Assembly (NCBI GenBank): GCA_027306505.1
Contig: DAHUZP010000021.1
Location: 62,001 to 126,000, forward strand
Direction: 5' to 3'
Origin: Thermoplasmata archaeon
Lineage (GTDB): Archaea; Thermoplasmatota; Thermoplasmata; Lutacidiplasmatales; UBA184
Length of the DNA: 64,000 bases
Shown here: piece after piece, positions 26,887-33,867 of the stretch
How the letters are laid out: every line of letters starts with the position of its first letter
Numbering within the stretch: position 1 is the first letter of the stretch
Translations under genes and position numbers: made by a program
The notes under the pieces: model-generated
Seen by the model: the letters and a program-made list of their open reading frames with translations, nothing else
Told to the model about the DNA's origin: nothing
The model's database searches: none

Positions 26887-27630
26887 GGGGCCGGTCGTGG
26901 AGGAGCTCAGGACCGGCGGCAGTCCCGTCAGGTTCGCCCAAAGGTCCCCCCCGACGAAGGAGTCCGTCCGGAGCCCGTAGCCGTAGAGGGAGGCGAGCGT
27001 CGACCAGGTGATCGGATAGTGGGTGGTGAGAAGCCTCGCGTCGAGGCTTACGTCGAGGTAGCCCGTCACGTTGCCGTAGGTCCCCCAGGGAAGGTAGGGA
27101 GCGACCGGGGTCCCGGTCTCGTTGAACCGCAAGGTGAGGGTGTGGGAGGAGAAGGCGGAGGGTCCGGGCGGGACCGGATATCCCTGGTACACCAGGAACC
27201 CGTAGGTGTCGTTCATCGCGAAGGGGATGAACTCGATGCGAAGCAGCCCGGTCGCCGCCTCCTGGACGATGAGGATCGGGGTGATGTCCGTCTCGTCCCC
27301 GACGGTGGGCCCCGGGCCCATGCTGAGCTCCGCTTCGGAGAGGGCGGGAGGGATGGCGGGGGAGGAGACCAGGTGGTTCTGCAGCGTCAGCACGAAGGAG
27401 GCGGGGGCCGGAGGGTCGAGGACGACCTCGTTGGTCGTGAAGGTGAGGTTGTGGTCGGTGATGTTGAAGTCGGAGCAAGGGACCTGGTAGCTCGTCGGAG
27501 AGGCGGCGGTGGCCGCTCCCACGCTCGGGGTCGAGAGCCCGCTCAGGAGCGCGGCGCCCAGCAGCAGGGCGAGGGAGGCCCGGGCCCACCGAAGGGCCTC
27601 TGGCCTCTGCCGTGGGGTAGGACCGGACAT
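26641..27630 (-). CDS. Membrane-anchored surface protein of unknown function
   Basis: A 329-aa protein. Signal peptide (ARASLALLLGAALLSGLSTPSVG), a ~230-residue Thr/Ser-rich ectodomain with N-x-T/S sites (FNITDHNLT, YGNVTGY), one TM (WLSLGLAAFGGVFLGALLAFVLL) and a charged tail (GPGASAREHRDRGHDEE). No recognised domain. Starts 25 bp after the small ORF 27656-27883, so the two may be co-transcribed. Codon positions in the 246-bp overlap with the facing gene must serve both proteins. Confidence 0.7.
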   Translation of the reverse strand: MSGPTPRQRPEALRWARASLALLLGAALLSGLSTPSVGAATAASPTSYQVPCSDFNITDHNLTFTTNEVVLDPPAPASFVLTLQNHLVSSPAIPPALSEAELSMGPGPTVGDETDITPILIVQEAATGLLRIEFIPFAMNDTYGFLVYQGYPVPPGPSAFSSHTLTLRFNETGTPVAPYLPWGTYGNVTGYLDVSLDARLLTTHYPITWSTLASLYGYGLRTDSFVGGDLWANLTGLPPVLSSSTTGPSANGWSPWLSLGLAAFGGVFLGALLAFVLLRFGARKGRGSGSLPRSGEGRTPSSSGPGASAREHRDRGHDEEPPDQGSPGR

Positions 27631-27655
27631 GGGAGGTTGGAACGAGAGCAGGAGC

Positions 27656-27883
27656 CTACGCTCCCTCCGGATAGAGGCGCCGGATGAGATCGAGGGTGCA
27701 CCGGGTGTTGTAGTGGGCCTTCGCGACGACCCGGTCCTGGGTGCGGATCCGCTTCAAGCCCACGAAATGGCCCGAGACGATGAGGAGGTAGGAGTAGGTC
27801 TTCATGGTGAAGGCGACGATCGCCCCTTCCGGTTCCAGGAGGACCTTCACGGTGTGGTGCTCCGTGATCCAACGGTGGCCCAT
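27656..27883 (-). CDS. Small hypothetical protein (75 aa)
   Basis: A 75-aa ORF (MGHRWITEHHTVKVLLEPEG) with non-biased composition, unlike the Arg/Pro/Gly-rich shadow ORFs around it, and a plausible alpha/beta pattern (IVAFTMKTYSYLLIVSGHF). A GCTTAATCC TATA-like site 25-30 bp upstream supports a leaderless ATG 27883. No family is recognised. Followed after 25 bp by the surface-protein gene. Confidence 0.6.
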   Translation of the reverse strand: MGHRWITEHHTVKVLLEPEGAIVAFTMKTYSYLLIVSGHFVGLKRIRTQDRVVAKAHYNTRCTLDLIRRLYPEGA

Positions 27884-27905
27884 GGAGGGGCATTCCGCTC
27901 CGCCC

Positions 27906-27914
27906 GCTTAATCC
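27906..27914 (-). promoter_or_regulatory. TATA-like box of the 75-aa gene
   Basis: GCTTAATCC (+ strand; GGATTAAGC on the coding strand), 24-32 bp before ATG 27883. Confidence 0.45.
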
Positions 27915-28026
27915 TCACGGGTGCGGTCTCATGCTGCCCCCCCGGGTGGCCGGGGATCTCGAAGGAAAGAGCAGGGGCAAGGATGGAGCCACGAGGGAGC
28001 CCCGAGCGGTCTCGTCCCTCGCGGGT

Positions 28027-31000
28027 CTAAGGCGACGCGCGACCGGCGTCCGAGGAGGGCAGCGGCGGGGTCGAGGAGGGAGGCCCCGTGATGTCGTCGC
28101 TCCCAGAGTACCCTCCGGCCCCACCACCCGGGGAGGGGGGTGAGGCGGGGGAGGCGGGAGCGTCCGGCACAACGAAGGGAGCGGCGGGCGGGAGCTCGGC
28201 GGGAAGAGGAGAGCCGCCGGCGTCCAGCGGGGGAGGACCGGCCTCGGCGACCTCCTGCGGGGGCGTCGCGGGGGGCAATGGGGAGACCGGGGCGGGACCT
28301 TCCGCGGCCGGTGGACCGCCGGAGCCGCCCTTCTCTTCGTCGTCGCCCTTACCGGAGCCTCCGCGCTCGCGGTTCAGCCGATAGAGCGCGATGAGCATGA
28401 AGTAGATCACGAGGCCCACCAGGCACCCGACCAGGACGGCGACCAGGTCGGAGACGAGGCGGTACTCTGGCACGGGGCCCACCAGCGGGACCTCCACCAG
28501 GACCGGGAGCGCCCGTAACGTGAGGTTCGTGGTCGCGGAGACGTTCTCGTAGGCCGAGTCGGCCACGTGGACGGTCACCTGGTAGAGGCCGGTCGCGGTG
28601 GGGGTGCAGTCGATCTCCTCGAAGTTCCCTCCGGTGCAGCCCGGTGGCAGGTTCGTCCAGGAGTAGTAGAAGGGCCACAGGCCCCCGTTCGTGATCGAGG
28701 CGTTGAACGAGACCGAACGCTGAGCGTACGGGTTGTTGTCCGGCAGGACCTTCAAACCGACCTGCATCGGGCTCACGGTCACCACGGTCATGAAGGCCAC
28801 CGCCTCGCCTCCGACCGCGTCCGTCACGGTGAGGCTGATCCGGTAGTACCCCGGCCCCAGGTAGGCGTGGTGGGCGGGCAGCGTGGGGCTGTCGTTGAAC
28901 CGGTCACCGAAGGAGAGGTCGTAGGTGTACGGAGGGAGACCTCCGGTCACGTTCGCGGAGAAGACCGTGAAGAGCGGGGGCACGCCGAACTGCGGCGAGC
29001 CCGTGAGGGGCGCGACCGGGTCCGGATGGACGACGAGCGTGTACTGCCCGGAGCCGGTGACCCCGTGGGAGTCCGTCACCGCGACCTGCACCTGGTAGGT
29101 GCCCACGGCGGTGGGGGTACAGGAGATGACGGGCAGGTCGGCCGCGAGACAGCCCGGCGGCAGGTGCGACCAGGCGTAGCCGTTGCCGCCGCTCCCACCC
29201 AGGATCGTCGCGGTGAGGGTGGTGGTGTAGGTCCCCGGGAGCGGCTGCGTCGGTTTCACGTCGATGCTCGCGGGGGAGGCGGAGATGTCCACCACCGGCC
29301 CGGAATCGTAGACGGTGACCATCCCGGGGGGGAAGGACGCGGAGACCGGGGGCGGGGCGTTGGTGTAGGGGAGGTACTGGGCCGCCGAGATGCTGCCGTT
29401 GATCGGCCCGCCGCAGGAGGCGAAGAGCTGGGCCTGGCAGGCGTCCACCGAGATCGGGGTGCCGAGCGCGGAGCCGTTCAACGTCGCGGAGGCCTGGATG
29501 TTGAAGGAGACGCCCCAGCTGTCGCTGAGGTACATCGTGCTGTCGGGCCATGACCACCCCACACCGCCGTTGGTGAGCCCCGTGTGGGTGGGCGTCGCGG
29601 AGCAGGGGCCGGGCATCGGGGGCTGGCTCGGGGAGCGGTAGCAGCTCACGATCGAGTAGGCAGGCGCGCTGGTGAGGGAGAAGCCGTGGGCCGGGATGAA
29701 CTGGAAGGCGTTCCCCGTGGTGTTGATTGCCGTCCGGTTGGTCCAGGTGAGGGGGAACTTGACCGAGGTGAGCGCCGTGCCCAGGAGCGGGTTCGAGCTC
29801 CACGCGGTGGGCGGGTTCGCGTTCTGTCCGGCGGGGATGAACCCGCCGGTGAGGTAGCCGTTCACGCCGTTGCAGGAGTACCCGACGGGGCCCGCCCAGT
29901 TGCCACCGGTAGCCGTCGCGAGGTCGCAGGAGGCGTTGATGATGTTCCCGACGTCCCTGGCGGCGGTGGAGGTCTGGGGCGAGAGGTAATCGCCCCCGAA
30001 CTGCAGCGTGGTGCCCGTGTCGAGGGCGATGGTGTTGATGATGACGTGCTTCTGCGCGGCGAGGTCCGCGATGGAGTTGTTCGCGCTCGAGGGGACGACC
30101 CACCCCTCGCAGCTGGGGGAGGCGAGGTAGGCGTTGTAGGTGAAGGCGGGCTCGCAGCTGGCGGTGGGGTCCGGAGTGCCCTTCACGCTGTAGTCGGAGT
30201 CGAAGACGCTGTAGTCGTCGACGTAGTGAGGGTCCCGGGGCACGGTCGAGCCCATCCAGATGACCACCAGGTCCGCCTTCGGGTCCAGTCCCAGGCCGCT
30301 GCCGCGCAGGGTGCCGTAGAGGGAGGTGATGGAGGAGGAGTCGAGCTGGTTGTCGGAGAAGTCGCTGTCACAGTACATCCACCCGACCACGTTGCACCCG
30401 GCCCCGGCGCCGTTGCTCAGGGTGTAGTTCTGGAAGGTGGGGGGTACGAGCTTGCCGAACTTGACCGCGTCGACGAAGCTCGAGATGTCCACGTGGTACT
30501 CGCAGCCATCGCCGTCGTCGTTGTCGCCCTGGATCGTCGTGCCGGTCGTGCAGGGGGGATTGCACCCGCCGCTGCCCGGGGCGCAGTTGCTGGTGGAGAA
30601 GTAGTCCACCATCGCGAAGGTGACGTTGCTCCCGGGGAAATCCCCGGTGATGTCCTTCGCGATGATCCCCGCGTTGGAGACGAAGAAGGGCACCGCGTTG
30701 GACTCAGAGCAGGGTCCGTTGCAGGCGGAGAGCCCGACGTCACCCGCGGTCGGGTCGTACACGCCGTCGAAGAGGGTCGTCTCGACGTCGAAGACCACCT
30801 GGACCTTGGGGGGATAGACCAACTGCTGCTGCCCGGTCGCGTTCGCCCACAAGGTCACCCGGGCGGTGCTGGGGACGCCACTGGGACAGGTCGCGCCGGT
30901 CTCACAGATCTCGGAGGGGGCGACGGAGATCTGGGTCTGGAGGTGGGGGCAGGTGCCCCCCCGCCCCACACTGCACGAGCCCATGGGGGTCACGAAGGAG

Positions 31001-31221
31001 CCCAGGCTCGAAGGGAGGTGGACCACGTTGGAGGAGGGGGAGGTGGCGAGGGGGGAGGCGACCATGGCGGGGCCCGGGGCCCTTGCACCCGGAGATAGGG
31101 TAAGGGTCTGGAAGGAGCTCAAAGAGGGAGGGTAGGCCAGCCCCTGGCCGACCGTCAGGACCAGGACCGCGCAAGCGACGAGAACGACCACGTTGCGCAG
31201 CGGAGCACGTCGCCGGTTCAT
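28027..31221 (-). CDS. Large PKD/Ig-like surface protein, membrane-anchored
   Basis: A 1064-aa protein. Signal peptide (NVVVLVACAVLVLTVGQGLAY), a Cys-rich N-terminal domain of ~550 residues (for example VQVVFDVETTLFDG, QGDNDDGDGCEY), then three PKD/Ig-like domains. Two of these share the repeated pattern LPPGC...CTPTAxGxYQVxVxVxDS, suggesting a conserved disulfide. A C-terminal TM (LVAVLVGCLVGLVIYFMLIAL) precedes an acidic and Pro-rich tail (GKGDDEEKGGSGGPP) closely similar to that of the S53 peptidase. The track start (GTG 31236) is less likely than ATG 31221, which lies ~30 bp from a TATA-like box. The N-terminal domain is not identified; a vWA-like fold is possible but no clear MIDAS motif is seen. 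Confidence 0.82.
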   Translation of the reverse strand: MNRRRAPLRNVVVLVACAVLVLTVGQGLAYPPSLSSFQTLTLSPGARAPGPAMVASPLATSPSSNVVHLPSSLGSFVTPMGSCSVGRGGTCPHLQTQISVAPSEICETGATCPSGVPSTARVTLWANATGQQQLVYPPKVQVVFDVETTLFDGVYDPTAGDVGLSACNGPCSESNAVPFFVSNAGIIAKDITGDFPGSNVTFAMVDYFSTSNCAPGSGGCNPPCTTGTTIQGDNDDGDGCEYHVDISSFVDAVKFGKLVPPTFQNYTLSNGAGAGCNVVGWMYCDSDFSDNQLDSSSITSLYGTLRGSGLGLDPKADLVVIWMGSTVPRDPHYVDDYSVFDSDYSVKGTPDPTASCEPAFTYNAYLASPSCEGWVVPSSANNSIADLAAQKHVIINTIALDTGTTLQFGGDYLSPQTSTAARDVGNIINASCDLATATGGNWAGPVGYSCNGVNGYLTGGFIPAGQNANPPTAWSSNPLLGTALTSVKFPLTWTNRTAINTTGNAFQFIPAHGFSLTSAPAYSIVSCYRSPSQPPMPGPCSATPTHTGLTNGGVGWSWPDSTMYLSDSWGVSFNIQASATLNGSALGTPISVDACQAQLFASCGGPINGSISAAQYLPYTNAPPPVSASFPPGMVTVYDSGPVVDISASPASIDVKPTQPLPGTYTTTLTATILGGSGGNGYAWSHLPPGCLAADLPVISCTPTAVGTYQVQVAVTDSHGVTGSGQYTLVVHPDPVAPLTGSPQFGVPPLFTVFSANVTGGLPPYTYDLSFGDRFNDSPTLPAHHAYLGPGYYRISLTVTDAVGGEAVAFMTVVTVSPMQVGLKVLPDNNPYAQRSVSFNASITNGGLWPFYYSWTNLPPGCTGGNFEEIDCTPTATGLYQVTVHVADSAYENVSATTNLTLRALPVLVEVPLVGPVPEYRLVSDLVAVLVGCLVGLVIYFMLIALYRLNRERGGSGKGDDEEKGGSGGPPAAEGPAPVSPLPPATPPQEVAEAGPPPLDAGGSPLPAELPPAAPFVVPDAPASPASPPSPGGGAGGYSGSDDITGPPSSTPPLPSSDAGRASP

Positions 31222-31248
31222 GCTAAGGATTGCCACGCCATCGCGAGG

Positions 31249-31260
31249 GTAGTTTAAGAG
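31249..31260 (-). promoter_or_regulatory. TATA-like box of the PKD surface-protein gene
   Basis: AGTTTAAGAGG on the + strand (CTCTTAAACT on the coding strand), ~30-37 bp before ATG 31221 and only ~35 bp from the left end of the IS element. Confidence 0.5.
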
Positions 31261-31293
31261 GGTATTGACGGGGGCGTTGCCCCTAAGGGTGGT

Positions 31294-31310
31294 CCATCGG
31301 GCATAAGTTA
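31294..31310 (+). repeat. Left terminal inverted repeat of the IS4 element
   Basis: CCATCGGGCATAAGTTA, 17/17 identical to the complement of the right end. Confidence 0.85.
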
Positions 31311-31317
31311 GGCCCGC

Positions 31318-32719
31318 TCACCTCGAGAACACCTCGCGGGACCAATGGCGGTTGACGTGCGGGTCCAGCGCCTGTTTCGTCAGGAACTCCCTGGCCATCT
31401 CGTGATCCTCCCTCGACCACGGCCGTCGGCCCAGCGCCGCCATCATGTCGATCAGAAGGAACGACGAGGCGGCTCGGAAGGCTTTCGGCCACCGCAGCTG
31501 GGTGTACCGGGCTCGCAACTCCTCGTGGGCCCGTTCTCGCACGAGGTTGTGCAGTCGCCGACTCGCCACCAACGTCAGGAGGGCGGCCAGGATCAGCGCC
31601 TTGATCGCGTGCTCGTTCTTCGTCTTGAACTTGTCCAGCGCGTACGACGACTTCAGTTCTTTGAAGGTCAGCTCGATCTCCTGGCGCATCGAGTAGAGCT
31701 GCGCGACCTCCTCCGCACCCAATTGCTCGGGCGAGATGTTGGTCACATAGAGGTGGTACCGGCGCGCCTCCTCGTTCCACACCGCCACCAAGCGGCAGAC
31801 GAAGGTGTCCGAGGAGCGCGTGCCCGCGTAGACGCGATGCTTGTAGGAGAGTTCCACCTCGGCGTCCAGGACGCCCCGGTCCAGCCGGGCGAGCACCTCG
31901 GAGAGACGCATCCCTTCGAGGTCGATGGCCCGGCCCCGGTGGACCTTCAGCGAGCGGACGAAGGTGGGGTCCACGTTCTCCTTCAGGCGGCTGACGAAGA
32001 ACCCCCCATGCTCCGCGATCTTCGCGAAGAGCCGGTGGCTGTAGTACCCCAGGTCGGCCAGGAGAATACGTCCCTTGATCCAGGGACCGGGCCGCAGGGT
32101 CTTGACGTCGGCGGTCCGCTCCCCGACCAGGGCCACGCTCCTGGGGCCGTTGGCGCACACGCTCACCAGCGTGTCGATCTTGAGTCCGGCGGCGACCTTG
32201 CGGGAACGGGTGGCCGGGAACTTGGTGGCGAGGCTCGCGTGGAGGCGGACGATGCTGGAGCCCTTGATCAGCACGTCCTGGGCGAACGCCTTCAAGCGAG
32301 GGTCGAGGGTCGAGGGTCCGCCCCTGCACTCCTGCCAGGTTCGCCAGGGCGAGCTCCAGGCAGCGCTGGAGGAAGAGGACCAGCTCGGGGGTGAAGCGGA
32401 GATAGTAGCCGGCGTAGGTGAGGTTCTTGACCCGGGCCCAGAGCATGAACGCCGCGTGGAGTCCGACGAGGGAGCGATGGGCATCGACCCCGAAACCGAG
32501 GACGATGGCCCAGAAGAAGGGAACGGGCTTGATCTTGCGTTCCCGCTCGATGAAGCCGGTCTCCTTGGCGATCCGCTTGATCTCCGCATCAGGGACCAGC
32601 TGGCGGAAGGTCTGCTCGACCTCTCCCTTCTCCAACGGGGTCGGGTGCAGGCTCCGCTTGGATGGAGTGGACTGTTCGGGTTGGGGCTGGGTAGAGGGAT
32701 TGGGGGTGGCCACCGCCAT
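31318..32719 (-). pseudogene. IS4-family DDE transposase, frameshifted
   Basis: The N-terminal ~140 residues (MAVATPNPSTQ... to LAGVQGRTLDPR) lie in one frame and the rest (LKAFAQDVLIKGSS... to HWSREVFSR) in another. The second part has the IS4 signature: ILLADLGYYSHRLFAKI around the second Asp, and LYSMRQEIELTFKELK, which fits Y-(2)-R-(3)-E-(6)-K. The switch falls in three tandem copies of GAGGGTC (32298-32318). Removing one 7-bp copy restores a single 464-aa ORF reading GRTLDPRLKAF. So a duplication of 7 bp inactivated the gene, unless ribosomal frameshifting occurs. Confidence 0.88.
32298..32318. repeat. 3 x 7-bp tandem repeat at the transposase frameshift
   Basis: GAGGGTC GAGGGTC GAGGGTC (+ strand). 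Two copies would keep the transposase in frame; three shift it by +1. Confidence 0.9.
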
Positions 32720-32794
32720 GAAGGACGGGTGGCGACCCCATCAAGAAGGCGACAGGTTCCACTCGAGGAGAGGTTCGAGGAGGGCGTTGTCGCT

Positions 32795-32811
32795 TAACTT
32801 ATGCCCGATGG
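32795..32811 (-). repeat. Right terminal inverted repeat of the IS4 element
   Basis: TAACTTATGCCCGATGG, exact reverse complement of the left end. Confidence 0.85.
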
Positions 32812-33054
32812 AAGGTCTTCCTGTGGGAGGCCCGGAAGAGGCTCAAGACCCGACGGTTCCCGGCGCATGCGCCGGAGATGAACCCGGACGAACTGGTCTG
32901 GTCGGCGCTGAAGTACCAGCGGCTGCCGAACTTCTGCCCCAAGACCGAGGAGAAGATTCGAGAAGGAGTAAAGCGGGAGTTGCGGTGGCTACAGGCTCGC
33001 CCCGACTTCGTGGCAGGGTGCATCCAGCACGCCGCCATCCCCCTCCCGACGTGA
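32812..33054 (+). pseudogene. IS630-family transposase, C-terminal remnant
   Basis: The open frame KVFLWEARKRLKTRRF then AHAPEMNPDELVWSALKYQ, ending AAIPLPT at TGA 33054, matches the last ~80 residues of IS630/DDE_3 transposases, including the final catalytic Glu in the PExNPxExVW motif. The frame begins exactly at the IS4 right end with no start codon, and the N-terminal two thirds are absent. The left flank of the IS4 element shows no complementary half, so the rest was deleted. Confidence 0.75.
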
Positions 33055-33080
33055 GCTGGCCATCTGGAGAGGCGGACATC

Positions 33081-33326
33081 GTGGGGGGACCTCCTCGGCT
33101 GACCCGGAAGCAAGGTCAACTGGTGGCCTACGTTTACTGGTACACGAAGGTGCACCGCATCCCTCCGGCCGAGAACGAGATCGCCACCTTCCTGGGAATC
33201 CAGGGTCCCTCGGCCCATCAGATGATCCTCCGCCTCGAAGCGAGCGGATGCCTCTCCCGCATCCCCGTGCAGCCCCGGACCCTCAAGGTCCTGCTGCCGA
33301 GAGCGGAAGTCCCAGATCTGGAGTAG
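33081..33326 (+). CDS. Small LexA-type winged helix-turn-helix protein
   Basis: An 81-aa protein from GTG 33081 (preceded by GGAGAGG). The sequence PRLTRKQGQLVAYVYWYTKVHRIPPAENEIATFLGI...SAHQMILRLEASGCLSRIP follows the LexA DNA-binding domain consensus (LTxxQ..., PPTxxEIA..LG, ..HxxxLExxGxLxR). No autoprotease domain is present, so it is a stand-alone DNA-binding protein, probably a regulator. It sits directly after the IS630 remnant and could be cargo or a host gene. The 302-aa ORF of the track in the same frame is mostly shadow. Confidence 0.72.
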   Translation: MGGPPRLTRKQGQLVAYVYWYTKVHRIPPAENEIATFLGIQGPSAHQMILRLEASGCLSRIPVQPRTLKVLLPRAEVPDLE

Positions 33327-33867
33327 CATCCTCGAAGACTGTTACGTTCTCAAGTCAAGGTAGAATAGACGGACCTTGCGCTGGGGTCGGACTCCTCCGG
33401 GGTGCCGTCCCTGGTAAACAACGCTGTGCGCGAGGTGCCTGCTGCAAGGAGTCTCACATCTGGTGGCTCGAGAGCTATCCTCCACAGAGGCTCCCGATGC
33501 TGCTGGAGGACACCAAGGCGTGGGCCGTCCCCCCGGGCCTCGCCTCCTTGAACAACAAGAGGGCGGTGCGCAGGGTCATGTGCTCCGTCCTGCGCCTCCG
33601 GACGAGCCCGGGGGGGAGCTCTGTCTCCCGCCGAGGGACGCCCTATCCCCAAAGCACACCCGGCCCTCCGCCAATGCGACAGAACCCATGGACGACAGGA
33701 TCCTCGCCCCGGAGGGGGACTGGACCTTGCGAACAGGTTCTCGTGGAGCTCATCCTGGCGAGGGCCGGGTGTCGCCCGCCGTAGGGTAGGCGCAGCTGGA
33801 CGTGGGGGAGGAGCCCGCTCAAGGCCTCGAGTATCCACAGAATCAGTATTATCCTGACATCTAAGAG
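33327..33867. other. 541-bp region without recognised gene
   Basis: Six-frame ORFs here are short, Arg/Pro-rich and mutually overlapping; none resembles a protein family. Composition is slightly less GC-rich than the flanks near 33330-33370. It may hold decayed mobile-element sequence. GTATTATCCTGAC (~33846-33858), just before ATG 33868, is a promoter-like AT-rich patch. Confidence 0.4.

Larger units (their letters stand above)
31294..32811 (-). mobile_element. IS4-family insertion sequence, 1518 bp
   Basis: The ends are a perfect 17-bp inverted repeat: CCATCGGGCATAAGTTA at 31294-31310 and its complement TAACTTATGCCCGATGG at 32795-32811. One transposase gene fills the element on the minus strand. 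No target-site duplication is visible: the left flank is CTAAGGGTGGT, the right flank AAGGTCTTCCT. The right end abuts an IS630-type remnant, so a deletion or secondary rearrangement probably removed the duplication. The element lies just upstream of the promoter of the PKD surface protein. Confidence 0.85.

Noticed and set aside
32298-32318. Short tandem repeats as a CRISPR seed
   Set aside because: Three 7-bp units inside a transposase ORF, no spacers.
33327-33867. Possible short gene in the gap before ehrA (several 100-180-aa ORFs)
   Set aside because: ORFs on both strands overlap one another, are Arg/Pro-rich, and none has a ribosome site plus recognisable fold.
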